Of a stretch of 35,624 nt of DNA, positions 28,601-35,624 are shown one piece after another. The translations under genes were made by a program, and so were the position numbers. Within the stretch, counting starts at the first letter, position 1, and the number at the start of each line of letters is the position of its first letter. The stretch lies in the IMG/VR virus record IMGVR_UViG_3300004095_000001, positions 1-35,624 of that record. One strand, 5' to 3'. The notes under the pieces were generated by a model. The model was not told where the DNA came from, did no database searches, and was given only the letters and a program-made list of their open reading frames with translations. The stretch comes from a virus.

Positions 28601-31600
28601 TGTCCCAATGCTAATGATGAAAATAATGGGCTCACAAGATTTCCAGATTCGTCTACTGGAATATGATTAATTAAAAATGGTTTAACATAATCGGCAAGAT
28701 ACACCGGAGGCTTACCTGGTTCTCTTAACATACCGTCTGCGATATCCTGCCACATTACACGATTGTCGCTAGTATAAGGAGCTGGTCCATAGACTTGTGT
28801 CCACCAACTAGGCTCTATACTAAGACCTAGCATTTCCCAAGGACAAATATTTGGACGGTCAGTGTTTAATAACCAACGATATACGCCTCTCCAATATCCT
28901 GGCAAACTTGTTCCGTCTGGGGCACTATTGTTTCTATAGTTGTAAGTAAAACTATTACTAATGTCGTAACTTAAAGGCTTACTAAAATTAACACCTACGT
29001 CTTTAGCCCAACGATAAAAATTAGGTGCTAGAACTTTATTAAATTCTTCTCTAGTATAAACGTTTGTTTTATTATAGTTTGGAATAACACTATTAATATC
29101 GTAAACACTAGGATCATATTCAACTTTAATATTATTAAAAATACGCTTTTCTAATTCTAAAATTAATCCATCTCTGTAATCGCCATACGCCAATACTTGA
29201 CTTCCATCGTGTCCTTGAATCATTAGTTGCGGAGCAATTAATGTAGTATCTAAATAAATTTTAGGTTCAAACTTTGGATAAATTCCTAACTTTGTCGGTG
29301 TTTCTGGTACAAAACAACCATCTGTACTTTCATACTCTAAAGTAGTAAGTGTATCACCATTGTTCATAGATAAAGAATTATCTATTACAACAAATCCTTG
29401 ATTATTAAATGTATAATCTTTTCCGTATGTCAATTGAACATCATTTAAGTACACACCAACTGCTTTATTAGACAATGTGTCTAAAGTAAATACCGCAGTT
29501 AACGGATATGTTTTAATTCTGTAGTCAACAATTTTTATATCTGTGCGTAAACTTGCTCCATAAGGAATCATATCACTAAAATAATATGGAGCCGTATTAG
29601 GTTTATTAGAATTAATTCTTTCTAAAATAACATCGACTAGTTTAACTGGGTCGCCATCAACACCTAAATTTTCAGCTGTGGTGATAAAAATTCGTTTAAA
29701 ATGATTATAATCGTCTCTGCTTTGTTCAATGGCTCGTACAATATTATTAGATTCACTAGTAATATGATACATTGACAAACTCATTGGGCCGCTATGTTGA
29801 ACAAACTTAGTACCATACGCCGCAGTATTACCGAGATCTCTTAAGTTGCTAGTTCCTGGAAATGCGCCAACGAATAATGTTTCTAAATTATCTACAATGC
29901 TATTAACATGATCTGAAACTTCACCTAACGTAAAATCTCCCATAGTATTGTTTAATGGGTTATTTTGTAAGTTGATAGGAATTTCATAATAACCATTTTT
30001 GTTAATAGGCTGAGAAGCAAATGCCTTAATAGTTAATACGTCAGTTAATGCTATCGGTGTTGTTAAAACAATACGCTTATACTGTTGACCATCAACGATT
30101 GACCATAGGCTTGCGTCTAATCGTTTTCCATTAATATAAACTCTAACTACTAAATCATTTAAATTTGAAATATCATCAAAAATATCTAAATTAAAATTAT
30201 TTGTTTTATTAGAATTTTCATAAATTCGAATGGCCGCTTGTGTATTATTAACTACTGAAGTTTGCCAGCCATTTTCATAAACAGTATTACCAGCATAATC
30301 TTGACCAACAATATAGCCTACATTAACATTCTTTGTTATTAATGCGGTGCCTTGTTTATATTGAAAATTATCTGTAGCAAGGTTAAAGTTAAAAACAATA
30401 TCGCCTATATTGCTGACATTTTTATAACTTAAAGCAAATCCTAAAGTTGTATCAGCTAGCCCCGAACCAACTTTGTAAGAAAAGACTTTAGTTCCTAAAA
30501 AAGTTGAACCAGGGTAAACGCTAGTATCGCCATAACTAACACCATTGTCGTCAACAACATCAAATAAAGGAGGTTGATTAGTGTTAGTTTTTTGTTGGCT
30601 CTTAATCCAAGTTGTACCATTAAACCAGTACATAAAACTTTGATTAGTAATGCCTTGATTAACTAAAACTGTTTGATTTAATTCAGGAGAAGCTATTTCA
30701 ACAAGATGTAGTTGTTTACTGCCATTGCTAAGATGTTTAACATCAACAAATTCTACTCGATAAATTTTGTTTGCTACAAGCGGATCTGTATCTGCTGTAA
30801 ACAAAATTGTTTGATTGGCTGTTAACGGAATACCATCAATGTTATAGCCTGAAGAACCTTCTATTGTAGAAAATACGTCTGTTGTAAAATTGTCAATTAA
30901 GTCAATATCTGCGATAGCAGTAGTTCCAAAATTAAACAATTTTAAATCTGCTTCAAATTCAATAATAGGTCGAGTTGCTCTTGCTAATTGATTTAAATTA
31001 GGAACATCGCCATTTAATTTTGCGCTGGCTATAATTACATCTTGATGGAACCAACGGTTATATCTACTCCAAGGATTGTGATCTCGGCTAGCACGATTAA
31101 TAACAATATAATCAGCAACTGCAGCATAGCCTGTAGCATCACTAAACGGCTCCTGGTCAAAAGGTGTATTATCAAACTCGACTGTTTGAGATAATGTATA
31201 AGGACTTACAATTTCTAAAATTGATTGAGATACTAATTTAATAGCAGTACCGACACCTTCTACATAATAACTACCGGTGGCATATTTTGTTGGGGTAACA
31301 TTTCCACCAAACTTAACTTTCATTCCGTTACTTAATGGAGTTCCGTCAGTTAATTTATATGTCTTTTTACCTAATACGTCTGCTTCTATATCAATATATG
31401 TATTCTGGTCAATGTCGAATATTTCAATTACGCCACCAAGATTAATATCATTTTCACTTTGATAGTAAATCATAGTAGGAGCATCATCAGCAACAGTCCA
31501 TGTAATTGTGCCTTGTTGTACTCCGTAATTGTCTATACCAGCATTTAAATATCTGTCTACTTTACCAGTAGTTCTAGATAATTTAAAACTAAACGCATTA

Positions 31601-32211
31601 CCTGGGCTATTAATTTCAAATGTATAAGTTTGTCCGCGATATAATTTTAGTACAGGATTAGGAGTAAATCCATTAGGAGTAAACACATATTGTGAATCTT
31701 CTCCAACCGCAACTAAGTCTACAGTATAGGTACTGGTTACTTTTTGTTGCTGTCCATATACTGTAACTGGCTCAGGACCGTATGGTAGCCAATAGTAGTT
31801 TTGAAAATTAACTACTTTGTCCCAGTCAATATGTGGATCCCAACTATAAAATTCTTCGGAGTTTAATCTAGAATGGTTCGCAGTATTGCCGCCAAACACT
31901 CCTAGTTGATTGATATAGTCAATGTAGTCTTTATAAAAAGTTACATTGTTTAAACTATCTTGAATTACTACACTAGGTTCTAGTTGATAATTTTGTCTGC
32001 TTGTTTCAGCGGCTGTTACATAAATGTCTGAACCAGTCGCGGCTTTGGCATTTTTTCTTCCGATGAACCCATTAATCTTTTTTACTGAGCCTGGTTGATA
32101 TAATTGATCAAGCGTTGCTTGTAAAAACTTTTTATTACTTTTACTTTGATAAAATGCTGGTAATAAATTAGATGTAAGGTTGTTGTTTCCAAAAGGCGTA
32201 TTATTAGCCAT
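16666..32211 (-). CDS. Giant 5,181-residue baseplate/tail structural protein
   Basis: One uninterrupted frame of 15.5 kb. It starts 8 bases inside the gp6-like gene (GGAGC ribosome site) and takes the place of T4 genes 7 and 8 in gene order. The N-terminus (LLPAFYQSKSNKKFLQATLD, DHNPWSRYNRWFHQDVI near residue 380) resembles virion proteins of large phages. Residues about 1425-1780 hold three aromatic modules like CBM5/12 (YNNGYYKA, FNGEYYSA, YQGYYYSA); a fourth is near 5040 (GVSYNVGDIVNIGSYTYRCT). Residues about 2150-3010 contain seven FG-GAP-like blades, with Gly-rich inserts after the first and second. Gly-rich GSGY repeats recur near 3400 and 3760. Residues 3830-4800 are repeated beta-sandwich segments, and about 4885-4990 is a domain with GERIEYFAINGNVLSRLRRG. 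No enzymatic motif was found. Likely outer wedge plus host-surface contact; function inferred. Confidence 0.85.
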   Translation of the reverse strand: MANNTPFGNNNLTSNLLPAFYQSKSNKKFLQATLDQLYQPGSVKKINGFIGRKNAKAATGSDIYVTAAETSRQNYQLEPSVVIQDSLNNVTFYKDYIDYINQLGVFGGNTANHSRLNSEEFYSWDPHIDWDKVVNFQNYYWLPYGPEPVTVYGQQQKVTSTYTVDLVAVGEDSQYVFTPNGFTPNPVLKLYRGQTYTFEINSPGNAFSFKLSRTTGKVDRYLNAGIDNYGVQQGTITWTVADDAPTMIYYQSENDINLGGVIEIFDIDQNTYIDIEADVLGKKTYKLTDGTPLSNGMKVKFGGNVTPTKYATGSYYVEGVGTAIKLVSQSILEIVSPYTLSQTVEFDNTPFDQEPFSDATGYAAVADYIVINRASRDHNPWSRYNRWFHQDVIIASAKLNGDVPNLNQLARATRPIIEFEADLKLFNFGTTAIADIDLIDNFTTDVFSTIEGSSGYNIDGIPLTANQTILFTADTDPLVANKIYRVEFVDVKHLSNGSKQLHLVEIASPELNQTVLVNQGITNQSFMYWFNGTTWIKSQQKTNTNQPPLFDVVDDNGVSYGDTSVYPGSTFLGTKVFSYKVGSGLADTTLGFALSYKNVSNIGDIVFNFNLATDNFQYKQGTALITKNVNVGYIVGQDYAGNTVYENGWQTSVVNNTQAAIRIYENSNKTNNFNLDIFDDISNLNDLVVRVYINGKRLDASLWSIVDGQQYKRIVLTTPIALTDVLTIKAFASQPINKNGYYEIPINLQNNPLNNTMGDFTLGEVSDHVNSIVDNLETLFVGAFPGTSNLRDLGNTAAYGTKFVQHSGPMSLSMYHITSESNNIVRAIEQSRDDYNHFKRIFITTAENLGVDGDPVKLVDVILERINSNKPNTAPYYFSDMIPYGASLRTDIKIVDYRIKTYPLTAVFTLDTLSNKAVGVYLNDVQLTYGKDYTFNNQGFVVIDNSLSMNNGDTLTTLEYESTDGCFVPETPTKLGIYPKFEPKIYLDTTLIAPQLMIQGHDGSQVLAYGDYRDGLILELEKRIFNNIKVEYDPSVYDINSVIPNYNKTNVYTREEFNKVLAPNFYRWAKDVGVNFSKPLSYDISNSFTYNYRNNSAPDGTSLPGYWRGVYRWLLNTDRPNICPWEMLGLSIEPSWWTQVYGPAPYTSDNRVMWQDIADGMLREPGKPPVYLADYVKPFLINHIPVDESGNLVSPLFSSLALGQVTPSIDFEFVFGDVAPVESSWRRSSHYPFSVLITSMLLTPAKTFGVLLDRSRIVRNKAGQLIYKDTGLRIRPQDVILPSVYSSTTRVQTAGIINYVVNLILNYIFSNNLKSYEGYANDLTSMNVRLAYRVGSFTNQDQFNLLLESKTPSSSGSVFIPKEDYSVFLNSSSPTKKLSYSGVIITRLQDGFQVSGYSLTQPFFNYYNYSQPGPNINVGGISENFSNWTANEQYAAGSIIKYNNGYYKALTLTTTGASFDSTQFVAMPFLPVNGGVTANFRKSWDKTEILTAPYGLTFKKVQDVVDFLLGYGEYLKDQGFIFNQYNTNLGVVSNWETSAKEFMFWTTQNWSSGKDKWSDWTPNIVVPYGTIVRFNGEYYSATRNVPASDAFDYNDFNKLDGLSVDGASVISLSPAAGNIEFITPLNVVDDINNSFNKYEIFKVNGTAINTADLDSYRKNNTVSYNPKNSDGIYGASFYLVQHEHVVILNNTTIFNDTIYNPESGYRQERIKVSGYITTGWYGGLDIPGFIFDAAKIQNWQQWQDYNLGDIINYQGYYYSANEFLPGTAVFDISKWTELAHKPSSQILPNWTNIATQFQDFYSLDVDSFDSAQQAMGQHLIGYQKRQYLDNIIQDDVSEFKFYQGMIREKGTQNVLNKLFNVLSSENKESLVFYEEWAVRVGQYGAANSFQQVEFVLNEGTIRNNPQGYVLTDKIDKNLNPFIIQILPSDVYLPSNGYESNLWPVLSNYKPLLASAGYVNSKDVNLSIGQLSEILSYDPTKYVDGNYVWCAFAPPPYYWNVYRYTLKYATGVISSVTSNTSVTPNTVTITVPTTVTFAAGDYIGITGTTKINGFYAITAVTTNTFTITLAPKQVLAPFNDLSTIEVFYFVSQRSLDSSIDQLESLLPTTPVAGQLVWTDYISSTSTNWASWIYNPVYSTTTINDQIASNGHNFGRAIAMTKTGDTAAITSSDGQTAIYLKSGVLTNWTRNQLIQTPFISANYTTSGVQGTIESFNTAGLGLSISLISGGTGYRPTNGTQLYSNVPLTGGTGSGAIANVTVSNGVVTNVQLIRYNTQYVSGQVLTIDQKYLGGTSNTPVEIQVSNNCGSGYTPAVGTVVYANVPLIYTGSGTGDGTAVATVTVTNGLVSNIILNYGGLNYQVNDQLTVDSSHIGGTGTGFTIRVGSVNKNTRASAATTVAISNDKQWLAIGSPNSGYVATNYKGIYTVPNSTDYLAKSIVTDGVNYYQVTSNMSHQYSGVTGITQNQAQGARFNVVVIGSTYTVNVVSGGAGYKVGNKITILGSQVGGIDTVNDITITVTSINGSTTTLSPGAITGVTANSVGTPPQTYTSLGGSVILGTGATFTVKPVLTGYVVTVSATGNGYLAGDQILIKGSSVGGTDIINDLLITLPTPISGFVNSYQIVNPYGVSAWNQISYVPVDTTSPSNNSSYTNQGVVSLYKRSFGNSYSLVDSIVSPSIGLEPTYVTGEQFGATLAFNTNELYIGATGYNNNAGRVYKLIYTSNVKVSSAYNPIGSSYATLVVTSTTGITVGLVVQGVGFTSGQTVTAVINSTTLELSGSPDSTPAGILNFVTTNWQYSTNYTGFTGDNFGSSINVSNDGLTLAIGATGGSRGYVRVYKNSGSGFTLSQTISGSTTTFATGISISDNGTYLAISDNTASTTGVVAIYSLLATGQYDLGTPTFVHPRSTISSHFGTKISFMNDYNTLVVYTSVNSSGRIDIYDRYDTQWVYSETIPMTGNSSDALGAGFSVGVNQIFVGAPNATENNFTNSGVIYNYYKLPNTYTWTIHTSQTPVADITKIKKAFLYDKTNGSLLKYLDVVDPLQGKIPGPAEEEIRYKTFYDPAVYSIGTSDVVVNTASIWSNKQVGQLWWDLRTAKFINSYDQDIVYRNSTWNQLATGATIDIYEWVSSNLKPSQWDAQADTNAGLADGISGKSLYSDKAYSVTQSYDKISKTFKNTYYFWVKNKAVTPYINGRHMSAMDVANLISNPRGQDYTYLGITGLNTFSLTNVKGYTSSSNVVLSVEFWTIDKTDQNIHTQYKMISNDPNIDLPKTIEQKWFDSLCGIDSFGKVVPDPRLPFKIRYGIENRPRQSMVINRFEALKQLIEYANQVMITNQVAELNISALESYDKEPTVVTGLYDAILDTDAELPYASVASFAVPNLVPIIINNGQITGIIINSAGKGYVSVVNGIATSPYIEIVGSGQGAVVRATINALGQVTGATVISSGVGYDSNTRCVIRNYAVLVHSDSQANNQWSIYTYDPVYKQWSRTLTQSYDVRNYWSYSDWYASGYSQYSLEDYAVDTFVELNSLTIQVGQVVRIRTSNNGGWLLLEKFANVNSVDWTQSYNTVGIQNGTIQFSSKLYDFALTDVGYDSSIFDGEGFDVVAATELRIILNTIKNNIFIDNLKQEYLNLFFNTVHYVLSEQVYVDWIFKTSFVKAQHNVGMLDQPVNYPVDNLSNFEDYVSEVKPYRTKVREYVSNYESLDTAQLPITDFDLMPIYENDKVGLIDVTVQNGKLVAGDSAIQTYPWKFWLDNVGFVVTELILIDGGSGYNIPPHVVFNSTSGSGATGRAFIKNGVVTRVVLLTPGSGYLSVPEIVLDGGLSTVGVQARAIAIIGESVVRSTTIGIKFDRVSHTNYITQLQQTQTFAGDGSQLKFALTWAPDIRIGQSSITVNGIPVLRELYTLSTVVSTKNGYTQYSGLITFAVGNAPAKGSTLSVTYLINTAMLNAADRIEFYYEPGSGMLGKDLAQVMTGIDYGGTIVDGLGFNVKTGWGSSPYYKDKWDNYDSSFDDYYVTVAANTHSFTLPYVPAANTELNIYQIKNNVDSYDNRTGTYNNQLEFSYNINDSSPVATTITHINTAGHSTTYNPNGSYETTLVVASAAGILPGMGIIGVGFSSNVAVLTTTGASGNGTTVTLTFDTVSAPPYSVGQTIIVNNVLPVAYNGTYTVTACTTTSVSYASTATGTKTQAGTIIGSAIHKVVSVNQDTNTVTLNRAPDSIPSGTLIFTFNFAGSTQLTVSDTTYINVGDVVACATVKSLIYNSTVTGIVDSQTVALNSILYSDINPNIELTFTKTLSQPTDITINANGTAVLNSTTYPTGLSNLSVLNITGKISPVRLDDPYYGTQQQTNKNAIMISPIATGTPDSQVAPGLYQYTITIPSGYTVSNGDEFIIRRSTSDGSILPNANDYDTSLVGGDLAYSTATGLAADDIIVDGDGMVTPTTSPAPEEVVPGQVVDAVAIKVYDRSNSGAANIVTDNFIANGTTSTYTLTQQPNSPKALIVKVGNTIKTYQTDYTVDYKNKKITLLSTPPAKTTVTVFNIGFAGSNILDLDYFVGDGTTTEFVTKAPWLKDITAVVYIDGVVANPQLFKTDATYDFANAVGFKFINPPTVGSLINFVIVSGAQQTFVVTNKEIIATNGVSLTYPLAYPVGTSLPYESSMIVRVDQTILSGPNDNYFTIENNQLNYNIDPAKIIPYSATIQNINVIANGIKLNLGSDYTVDLSGITITLTKNAYTLYSGTTLLVSITTDESYFYNPESQTITFTQAYDHTHVVEVISSYNHSVLDIQRSSVNVTSNVSLTPNTADYYYYKNLASGLIKLERTVLSDSYVWITKNGKLLTPTIDYKLNDDKQSVQLATLPLGSDQLTFITFGSNILSSGIAYMQFKDMLNRVSYKRLSLSKRTTLANDLHWNDTSITLVDASNFDVPNPTANKPGVIEIRGERIEYFAINGNVLSRLRRGTLGTGVYTLHKAGAFVQDIGPTETIPYTETTITEQIISDGTSTVNLSFAPGLYPIHNAKTHAIVAEVPGDIEVFVGGYNDGSSWASGVSYNVGDIVNIGSYTYRCTTAHTAGATFSADSSNWTFFIGNIRLKKQPYKVHNVNVNPYSPAGDVQLPADFTVDGVSKSITLTNLLNKGTQITVIKQIGTAWDGNKNNPVNILNDNSKISEFLKVSPGVWYTDYKS

Positions 32212-35200
32212 TAGATGCTCCGTTTGTTGCGCTGGTTATATTTTGTGTGTTAATAACGGTTGTTAATGCTTCGCCGGTTATTGTTTTAAGATTGGCACTG
32301 GTTAAGCCTGATACAATAACAATATCACTAGCTTGGGCACAGCTTATAAAAATCTGATTGCTAGGACATTGTATTTCAAATAAGCTACCAAAGTACTGTC
32401 CTGCTTGTTTTGGAACAATAACAAAACTAGTAATATCTGGATTTAATTGTGTTAATATGTAAGTCGATAATTCTGTAAAATAAAATGTATCGCCAAAGTC
32501 CCAATTATCTAAATTAAAGAATGCATTAATAGCTGTTAAAATACGTGCTATAATATTTGAATTACTAGCAGTACTACTTGGATTTCGAACTACATTAAAT
32601 GTAGCTTGAAGACTTAAATCGGCTTGTGCGCCAAATAATAATTTATAACTTACAGGATGATACACAATCTCGTCGCTGATTGATTTAATTAAATTCAAGT
32701 TAGGACTTAATTGAGTGTTCAATTGATTACTGCTTGGGGGTAACGGTTCTACTGAAGTTGCTCCAATAACCCATTGTCTAAAAGCAGTATCGTATGTTTT
32801 TGTTAGAACAAAAACATCCATAATGTTACTTGCGCTTGGATCAATTCTACTGTCATAATCGGCACTATGAGTATATTGGAATTTTAAATTGTCGCGACCT
32901 ACATAAACTTTATAGTCTAGTGTTGGAACAAATCCTTCACCATTTACATATTGAGACACATAATTAGCATCTACAAAATAATAATACTGACCATTAACTC
33001 CACTACCTGGCTTAGTTGGTAATATTATTACAGGGCCTTTAGCAGAATCATTGCTTACATAACGATAGTCTTCTTCACCCTGACTAATTAGATATTTTTC
33101 TTGAACAACAAATGTTGTAGCACTGTCAGGCGAAACAATATCTAAAAACAGTTGAGGATTATCTACAATACCACTGTTAGTACTGTCAGCAAAACTAACA
33201 ACAATTTTACTAGGATCAATATAGCCATCTTGTCCGTTATATTCACTGACAACATCCCAGTTATAGTTTAATGTAAATGGGCTAGTAGAGCCTGGTTGTG
33301 TGTTTATGCTTAATATTTTTATGTTGTCTTTAACAATAGCCGTATTAACTACATCATAGATCTTTGTATTTGTATCAAAATAGAATGTAACTTGAGCATC
33401 ACTTTCAAACACATAACGTAATTCTCTTGTAGTTACTGTGTAATATTCGTTATTAGTAGTAAACAATAATATCCAACTAGAATCCTTGTTAGCGTTGGTA
33501 AGGTCGCCTTGATTACCTAAACTAAATGAATCAGTTGTGTTTAAGTTTGTTTCAAATATAATTTGCCAGCTTTGTGTAGATCCGTTGTAACTTAATCCAA
33601 ATGGTTTATTAGCAAATACTAAATCAATTATTGTTGTTATTACGGTACTACTAAACGTACGAGTAAAACTAGGAATAATTTGACTTATAATTGCGCCCTC
33701 TGGAATTGACTTGTTTAACATTATAGCGCCATAGCCACTAGACAAGACACCTGTATATGAACTACTAACTAATAGTCCTCTGCCATCACCCGATACTGAA
33801 ACTACTTCAGCCCATATATACGAGCTTGCGCCAGCTTGATTTATATTGCTAGTAGATAATATGTTGTTGTTAGTTGTATCAAAATATTGTGTTCCTGGAT
33901 TTGGTACGGTAAATTGAATTAAAGAACCAGGAGTCAAATATTGTAATGATGTATTAGTGTAACTACCAACTTGTAATGGACTAGAGTTAGTAGTTGTATC
34001 AATATAGCCTGTTGAATTTGTAGTACTAGAAGTTACTTGATTCCATGCAATATTACTGTTAGATAAAGAAATTACATATTGTTGATAAAAGAAATTTCTT
34101 AAATTAGGATCATTTAATATATCATAAATTTGTCCTAAAATTACACCTTGAATGTCAGTTTGAGTTATGTAACTAAAAGTAGAACTAGCTATAAAAGGCT
34201 CTCTGTAGATAACACCATCGTCGGCAAATAAATTAGTACTAGAATATTTTCCAGTAGGATCCACTAGGTCAAAATAACGACTAATACCACTACTTGTTCT
34301 ATTAAGAGCTTTAACTTTAGCAACGTCTGTACTAGAACTTAACGGACTAATATTATAGTCTTCTCCGGTAATCATACGATTTTGTGTATAGTATGTTTGA
34401 GGAGCGTTTGTTTTAACACTTGCGTTTGTTTCACTTGTAGCAGAATTTGATACTGTAGTTTGTAAAGATAAACTAATACTTAAAATTTCACTTGTGCCTG
34501 TAGCACTAGTGTATGGAATATCTATAGAAACATTTCTAATATCTGTTGGCGCAACTGTATAGGTTAGATTGTTACTAACTCTATAATAAGTTCTAAAATT
34601 ACCTAATGGTAAATCACCAAACGTGCCATCACTGAATTGTAAACTAATAGCATCAGTTGCTCTAGTAACTACACTATAAATTGTTTTAATCTTACTGTTT
34701 AAACTATTATAGATAATATTATTACCTAGTGTTGATGGCACTTGTGTCCATAATGTCGATTCGATTCCGTTTGAATCTAATTGGTATAACCAAAGATCTG
34801 TATCATTTATATTTTGTGTAGCAATATCAATTTGTTGATTGCTACTAGGCTGGGTAACTGTAAAGTTACCTACTCCTAGTGAACCTTGTGTAAAATTAAA
34901 AAAGAATCCAGTGCCTGCGCTACCTGCTCCATAGCCGTCATCTTTGTAAACACAAGCTATACTGTTGGCGATTTTTGGAGGTTCTTCGTAGATGTATGTT
35001 TGATTTTTAAAGGTAGTACTAGTTACTTCAAAATTCATATTACGGCCAGCAACTGGTTTGGTAAAACTATAAACTGGAACATCTGAATTAGTTGCGTTAA
35101 ATCTATACTGAGCAGTAGGTACTCCATATATAGTTGCTTTATCTGCTGGATTTCCATACTGTTGTGTTTGTGGCATTGCGGCATTTAACACACTGATAAA

Positions 35201-35624
35201 TTGGTCATACCAATTAGGATTACTGCTGTCGTTCCAAGTAATATATTGTCCTGATAAATTTCTACCGTTGCTGTCTAAAACAGATTCTGTAGTAGAAATA
35301 ACATTAAATTTTAATAAACCAGTTGCCGCAGTATTACGCTTTGCGTTATAACCAATCATACGTGCTAAACGTAACACGCTGTCACGACGGCTAGCAAGCT
35401 CTAAAAAGTTTTCACGAGCATTTAAATCAACACGGAAAGCTATGCTTTGGCCCACGTAGGCTATAAGATCAATTAGGGCAAGGTATTCGCTAGATTCAAT
35501 ATAATCGTTAAAATCTTCAGGAAAATTAGTACGGATATAGTCAATCATTGTACGACGTAAATTGTCAAAGTCGTAGCTTTGGAAGTCTGCGTTCTTAAAT
35601 GATTGATAAATTTTCTGCCAGTCC
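32204..35624 (-). CDS. 6: Baseplate wedge protein, T4 gp6-like (5' end outside window)
   Basis: The open frame continues past the ATG at 35548 to the window edge; the 25 upstream codons read DWQKIYQSFKNADFQSYDFD then NLRRT. The ATG is therefore internal and at least 1,139 residues are present. The N-terminal signature is very close to T4 gp6: YDFDNLRRTMIDYIRTNFPE, ESSEYLALIDLIAYVGQSIA, FRVDLNARENFLELASRR. The end also matches (FFNLDNWDFGDTFYFTELST, VIVPKQAGQYFGSLFEIQCP, DIVIVSGLTSANLKTI), as does DSRIDPSASNIMDVFVLTKT. In T4, gp6 dimers with gp7 form the wedge core that holds the baseplate together and transmits the contraction signal. T4 gp6 is about 660 residues; this version is far longer, the extra length lying in strand-rich Ser/Thr/Asn segments in the middle. 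It overlaps the giant gene by 8 bases. Confidence 0.93.
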   Translation of the reverse strand, partial: DWQKIYQSFKNADFQSYDFDNLRRTMIDYIRTNFPEDFNDYIESSEYLALIDLIAYVGQSIAFRVDLNARENFLELASRRDSVLRLARMIGYNAKRNTAATGLLKFNVISTTESVLDSNGRNLSGQYITWNDSSNPNWYDQFISVLNAAMPQTQQYGNPADKATIYGVPTAQYRFNATNSDVPVYSFTKPVAGRNMNFEVTSTTFKNQTYIYEEPPKIANSIACVYKDDGYGAGSAGTGFFFNFTQGSLGVGNFTVTQPSSNQQIDIATQNINDTDLWLYQLDSNGIESTLWTQVPSTLGNNIIYNSLNSKIKTIYSVVTRATDAISLQFSDGTFGDLPLGNFRTYYRVSNNLTYTVAPTDIRNVSIDIPYTSATGTSEILSISLSLQTTVSNSATSETNASVKTNAPQTYYTQNRMITGEDYNISPLSSSTDVAKVKALNRTSSGISRYFDLVDPTGKYSSTNLFADDGVIYREPFIASSTFSYITQTDIQGVILGQIYDILNDPNLRNFFYQQYVISLSNSNIAWNQVTSSTTNSTGYIDTTTNSSPLQVGSYTNTSLQYLTPGSLIQFTVPNPGTQYFDTTNNNILSTSNINQAGASSYIWAEVVSVSGDGRGLLVSSSYTGVLSSGYGAIMLNKSIPEGAIISQIIPSFTRTFSSTVITTIIDLVFANKPFGLSYNGSTQSWQIIFETNLNTTDSFSLGNQGDLTNANKDSSWILLFTTNNEYYTVTTRELRYVFESDAQVTFYFDTNTKIYDVVNTAIVKDNIKILSINTQPGSTSPFTLNYNWDVVSEYNGQDGYIDPSKIVVSFADSTNSGIVDNPQLFLDIVSPDSATTFVVQEKYLISQGEEDYRYVSNDSAKGPVIILPTKPGSGVNGQYYYFVDANYVSQYVNGEGFVPTLDYKVYVGRDNLKFQYTHSADYDSRIDPSASNIMDVFVLTKTYDTAFRQWVIGATSVEPLPPSSNQLNTQLSPNLNLIKSISDEIVYHPVSYKLLFGAQADLSLQATFNVVRNPSSTASNSNIIARILTAINAFFNLDNWDFGDTFYFTELSTYILTQLNPDITSFVIVPKQAGQYFGSLFEIQCPSNQIFISCAQASDIVIVSGLTSANLKTITGEALTTVINTQNITSATNGASNG

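Noticed and set aside
16666-32211. Possibility that the giant gene is a fusion created by missed stop codons or a frameshift
   Set aside because: The frame is open throughout and composition and domain style are continuous. I saw no internal ribosome site with a stop-start junction. A recoding explanation is not needed, since all three stop codons end other genes.
1-35624. tRNA genes, insertion sequences, integrase, attachment sites or reverse transcriptase (diversity-generating element)
   Set aside because: Nearly all sequence is accounted for by coding frames and short gaps. No transposase, integrase or reverse transcriptase motif and no cloverleaf-like segment were seen by reading. A tRNAscan run would be the definitive test for tRNAs.

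Overview
The window is an AT-rich stretch of the genome of a tailed phage with a contractile tail, distantly related to T4. The best anchors are a T4 gp6-type baseplate wedge protein at the right edge, TATAAATA late-promoter boxes of the T4 type in front of several minus-strand structural genes, a flavin-dependent thymidylate synthase (ThyX) at the left edge, and a row of very large, repeat-rich tail and fibre proteins. Size, base composition and gene content suggest a large environmental (probably marine or freshwater) T4-superfamily myovirus. The host cannot be read from the sequence. The standard genetic code is used: TAA, TAG and TGA all end genes.

Layout. Positions 2-295 hold the 3' end of thyX, the only gene on the plus strand, followed by an intrinsic terminator. 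Everything else is on the minus strand and is read from right to left. From the right edge: the gp6-like wedge protein (35624-32204, 5' end outside the window); a giant 5,181-residue structural protein (32211-16666), lying where T4 has genes 7 and 8; a 202-residue virion protein (16618-16010); and a fibre region with four paralogous fibre proteins that share an N-terminal module (16008-13747, 13747-12098, 12063-9220, 7528-5456). Between the last two fibres sit a Cys-rich U32/UbiU-like protein (9236-8238) and a 229-residue protein of unknown function (8241-7552). A fifth probable virion protein follows at 5427-4489. The leftmost block (4427-243) is a tightly overlapping six-gene operon: a small unknown protein, two GT-A-like glycosyltransferases, an unknown protein, and two more glycosyltransferase-like proteins with a DAD motif.

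Regulation. Structural genes appear to be driven by T4-like late promoters. Exact TATAAATA lies at 5453-5460 and 7549-7556, and weaker variants at 16639-16646 and 12090-12097, each 20-26 nt upstream of a start codon. The glycosyltransferase operon instead has a near-perfect host sigma-70 promoter (TTGACA, 17 nt spacer, TATTAT), suggesting earlier or host-polymerase expression.

Working together. The right two thirds builds the baseplate and host-recognition apparatus: gp6 as the wedge scaffold, the giant protein as an elaborate outer wedge carrying a predicted seven-bladed propeller and carbohydrate-binding-like modules, and the paralogous fibres as receptor-binding appendages. The glycosyltransferase block may modify the virion or the host surface. 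This last link is inference from neighbourhood only. There is no gene-free stretch longer than 300 bases.
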